Part shown: positions 6,285 through 7,576 of the stretch, piece after piece
Position numbering within the stretch: the first letter of the stretch is position 1
How the letters are laid out: the number at the start of each line of letters is the position of its first letter
DNA from: Lachnospiraceae bacterium UBA3801
GTDB lineage: Bacteria; Bacillota; Clostridia; Lachnospirales; Lachnospiraceae
NCBI GenBank assembly: GCA_002368685.1
Contig: DFEN01000077.1
Location: forward strand, 1 to 7,576
Length of the DNA stretch: 7,576 nt
Reading direction: 5' to 3'
Notes under the pieces: generated by a model
Seen by the model: only the letters and a program-made list of their open reading frames with translations
The model's database searches: none
What the model was told of the DNA's origin: nothing
Program-made: the position numbers and the translations under genes

Positions 6285-7576
6285 TTAATAATACTGATCG
6301 AGGAACTTGTCATTAATACGTTTCAGCTCGGAACGTGGGAGAATACGAAGGAGTTCCCAACCTATATCAAGTGTTTCCTGAATGTCACGATCTGCCTGAT
6401 AACCCTGGGATACATACTTCTTCTCGAATTCTTCGGCGAATTTAGCGTATAGAAGGTCGATGTCTGTGAGGGCTGCCTCACCGAGGATTACCATGAGCTC
6501 CTTTGCTTCCTTACCACGTGCGTAAGCTGAGAACAGCTGGTTCATTGTAGCTGCATGGTCAGCTCTTGTCTTACCTTCGCCGATACCCTTATCCTTCAGA
6601 CGTGAAAGTGAAGGGAGTACGTCGATAGGAGGTGTGATACCCTTTCTATAAAGCTCACGGGATAGGATAATCTGTCCCTCTGTAATATATCCTGTAAGGT
6701 CAGGAATAGGATGTGTCTTATCATCCTCTGGCATAGTAAGAATAGGAATCATTGTTATAGAACCATTCTTACCACGCTGACGTCCTGCTCTTTCATACAT
6801 AGTTGCAAGGTCAGTGTACATGTATCCAGGATATCCACGACGTCCAGGAACCTCTTTACGAGCAGCACTGATCTCACGAAGTGCATCTGCGTAGTTTGTA
6901 ATATCTGTCATTATAACAAGGACATGCATCCCCTTTTCGAATGCCAGATACTCAGCTGCAGTAAGAGCCATACGAGGTGTAGATATACGCTCTACGGCAG
7001 GGTCATTTGCAAGGTTTCTAAAAAGAACTGTTCTATCGATAGCTCCACTCTCACGGAATGACTCCTCGAAGAAGTGAGCCTCCTCAAATGTGATACCCAT
7101 AGCAGCAAATACTACGGCGAACTCATCATCAGTACCTTTAACCTTAGCCTGACGTGCTATCTGTGCAGCCAGCTGTGCATGTGGAAGACCTGATGCTGAG
7201 AATATAGGAAGCTTCTGTCCACGAACCAGTGTATTAAGTCCATCGATAGCAGAAATACCTGTTTCAATAAACTCTTCCGGATATGCTCTTGCAGCAGGAT
7301 TCATAGGAAGACCATTGATATCCATTCTTGCTTCCGGAAGAATCTCTGGACCACCATCAACTGTACGTCCAAGTCCATCGAAGACACGTCCCAGCATATC
7401 TCCTGATACACCAAGCTCCATTGAACGACCAAGGAACTTTACCTTACTGCTTTCCAGGTTGATACCTGTAGCACTATCAAAGAGCTGAACAAGTGCATTG
7501 CTACCGTCTATTTCAAGGACCTTACAACGACGCTTCTCGCCATTTGCCAGTTCTATCTCACCCAGCTCGTCATACT
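6285..7576 (-). CDS. atpB: V/A-type ATP synthase subunit B, 5' end cut off by window
   Basis: Non-catalytic nucleotide-binding subunit of the V/A-type ATPase head; it alternates with catalytic subunit A in the A3B3 ring. The frame is open to the window edge, giving 429 residues of an expected 460 or so, so about 30 are missing at the N-terminus. The visible start [16 protein letters not shown] is the N-terminal beta-barrel. The segment [18 protein letters not shown] follows. In place of a Walker A loop there is the B-type sequence [18 protein letters not shown] (about 125-142). The ATP synthase alpha/beta signature [10 protein letters not shown] lies at about 315-324, and the tail [13 protein letters not shown] is typical. 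The ATG at 7419-7421 is internal, because the same frame continues with conserved family sequence upstream. Ion specificity cannot be told, since the membrane-ring genes lie outside. The symbol is the V-type usage (ntpB). Confidence 0.97.
   Translation of the reverse strand, partial: YDELGEIELANGEKRRCKVLEIDGSNALVQLFDSATGINLESSKVKFLGRSMELGVSGDMLGRVFDGLGRTVDGGPEILPEARMDINGLPMNPAARAYPEEFIETGISAIDGLNTLVRGQKLPIFSASGLPHAQLAAQIARQAKVKGTDDEFAVVFAAMGITFEEAHFFEESFRESGAIDRTVLFRNLANDPAVERISTPRMALTAAEYLAFEKGMHVLVIMTDITNYADALREISAARKEVPGRRGYPGYMYTDLATMYERAGRQRGKNGSITMIPILTMPEDDKTHPIPDLTGYITEGQIILSRELYRKGITPPIDVLPSLSRLKDKGIGEGKTRADHAATMNQLFSAYARGKEAKELMVILGEAALTDIDLLYAKFAEEFEKKYVSQGYQADRDIQETLDIGWELLRILPRSELKRINDKFLDQYY

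Noticed and set aside
6711..7061. Plus-strand 116-residue frame inside atpB
   Set aside because: It is antisense to highly conserved ATPase sequence; the composition (Cys-, Ser- and Thr-rich) is that of a shadow frame.

Overview
The window is low-GC, tightly packed bacterial DNA in which every gene I can support lies on the minus strand, so transcription runs from high to low coordinates. The gene set points to an anaerobic Firmicute, most likely a Lachnospiraceae member of the Butyrivibrio or Roseburia kind. The pointers are a V/A-type ATPase operon ending in B-D, a GH2 enzyme with a GVRINES active site, a GPH sugar symporter, AT-rich promoters, strong AGGAGG ribosome sites and frequent ATA isoleucine codons. 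The taxonomic placement is inference.

Region 1 (7576 down to about 5345) is the end of a V/A-type ATPase operon: the B subunit (5' end cut off by the window edge), then the D stalk subunit, then a strong terminator with a UUCG tetraloop. Between atpB and atpD lies an unusual 249-bp gap. About 176 bp of it (6061-6236) is a GC-richer, palindromic element with long terminal inverted repeats and internal hairpins. It looks like a mobile or dispersed structured repeat that landed inside the operon.

Region 2 (5332 down to 4351) holds a CvpA-like membrane protein and a 50-residue zinc-ribbon protein, each with its own promoter-like sequence, followed by a terminator. The two are in the same reading frame, separated by a single TAG, and the gap between them translates as hydrophobic residues.

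Region 3 (4320 down to 1) is a three-gene sugar-use operon: a TetR-family repressor, a cytoplasmic family 2 glycoside hydrolase and a MelB/UidB-type cation:sugar symporter (3' end cut off). The gaps are only 20 and 30 bp. The only clear promoter lies ahead of tetR, bracketed by two 28-bp near-identical palindromes (GGAAAC-N16-GTTTCC) that are very good candidates for the repressor's operators. The order regulator-hydrolase-symporter resembles E. coli uidR-uidA-uidB. However, the hydrolase lacks the NxK motif that recognises glucuronate, so it is probably a beta-galactosidase-like or other GH2 with an unassigned substrate. The likely logic is that a glycoside enters by ion symport, is cut in the cytoplasm, and the glycoside or a product releases the TetR protein from its own promoter.
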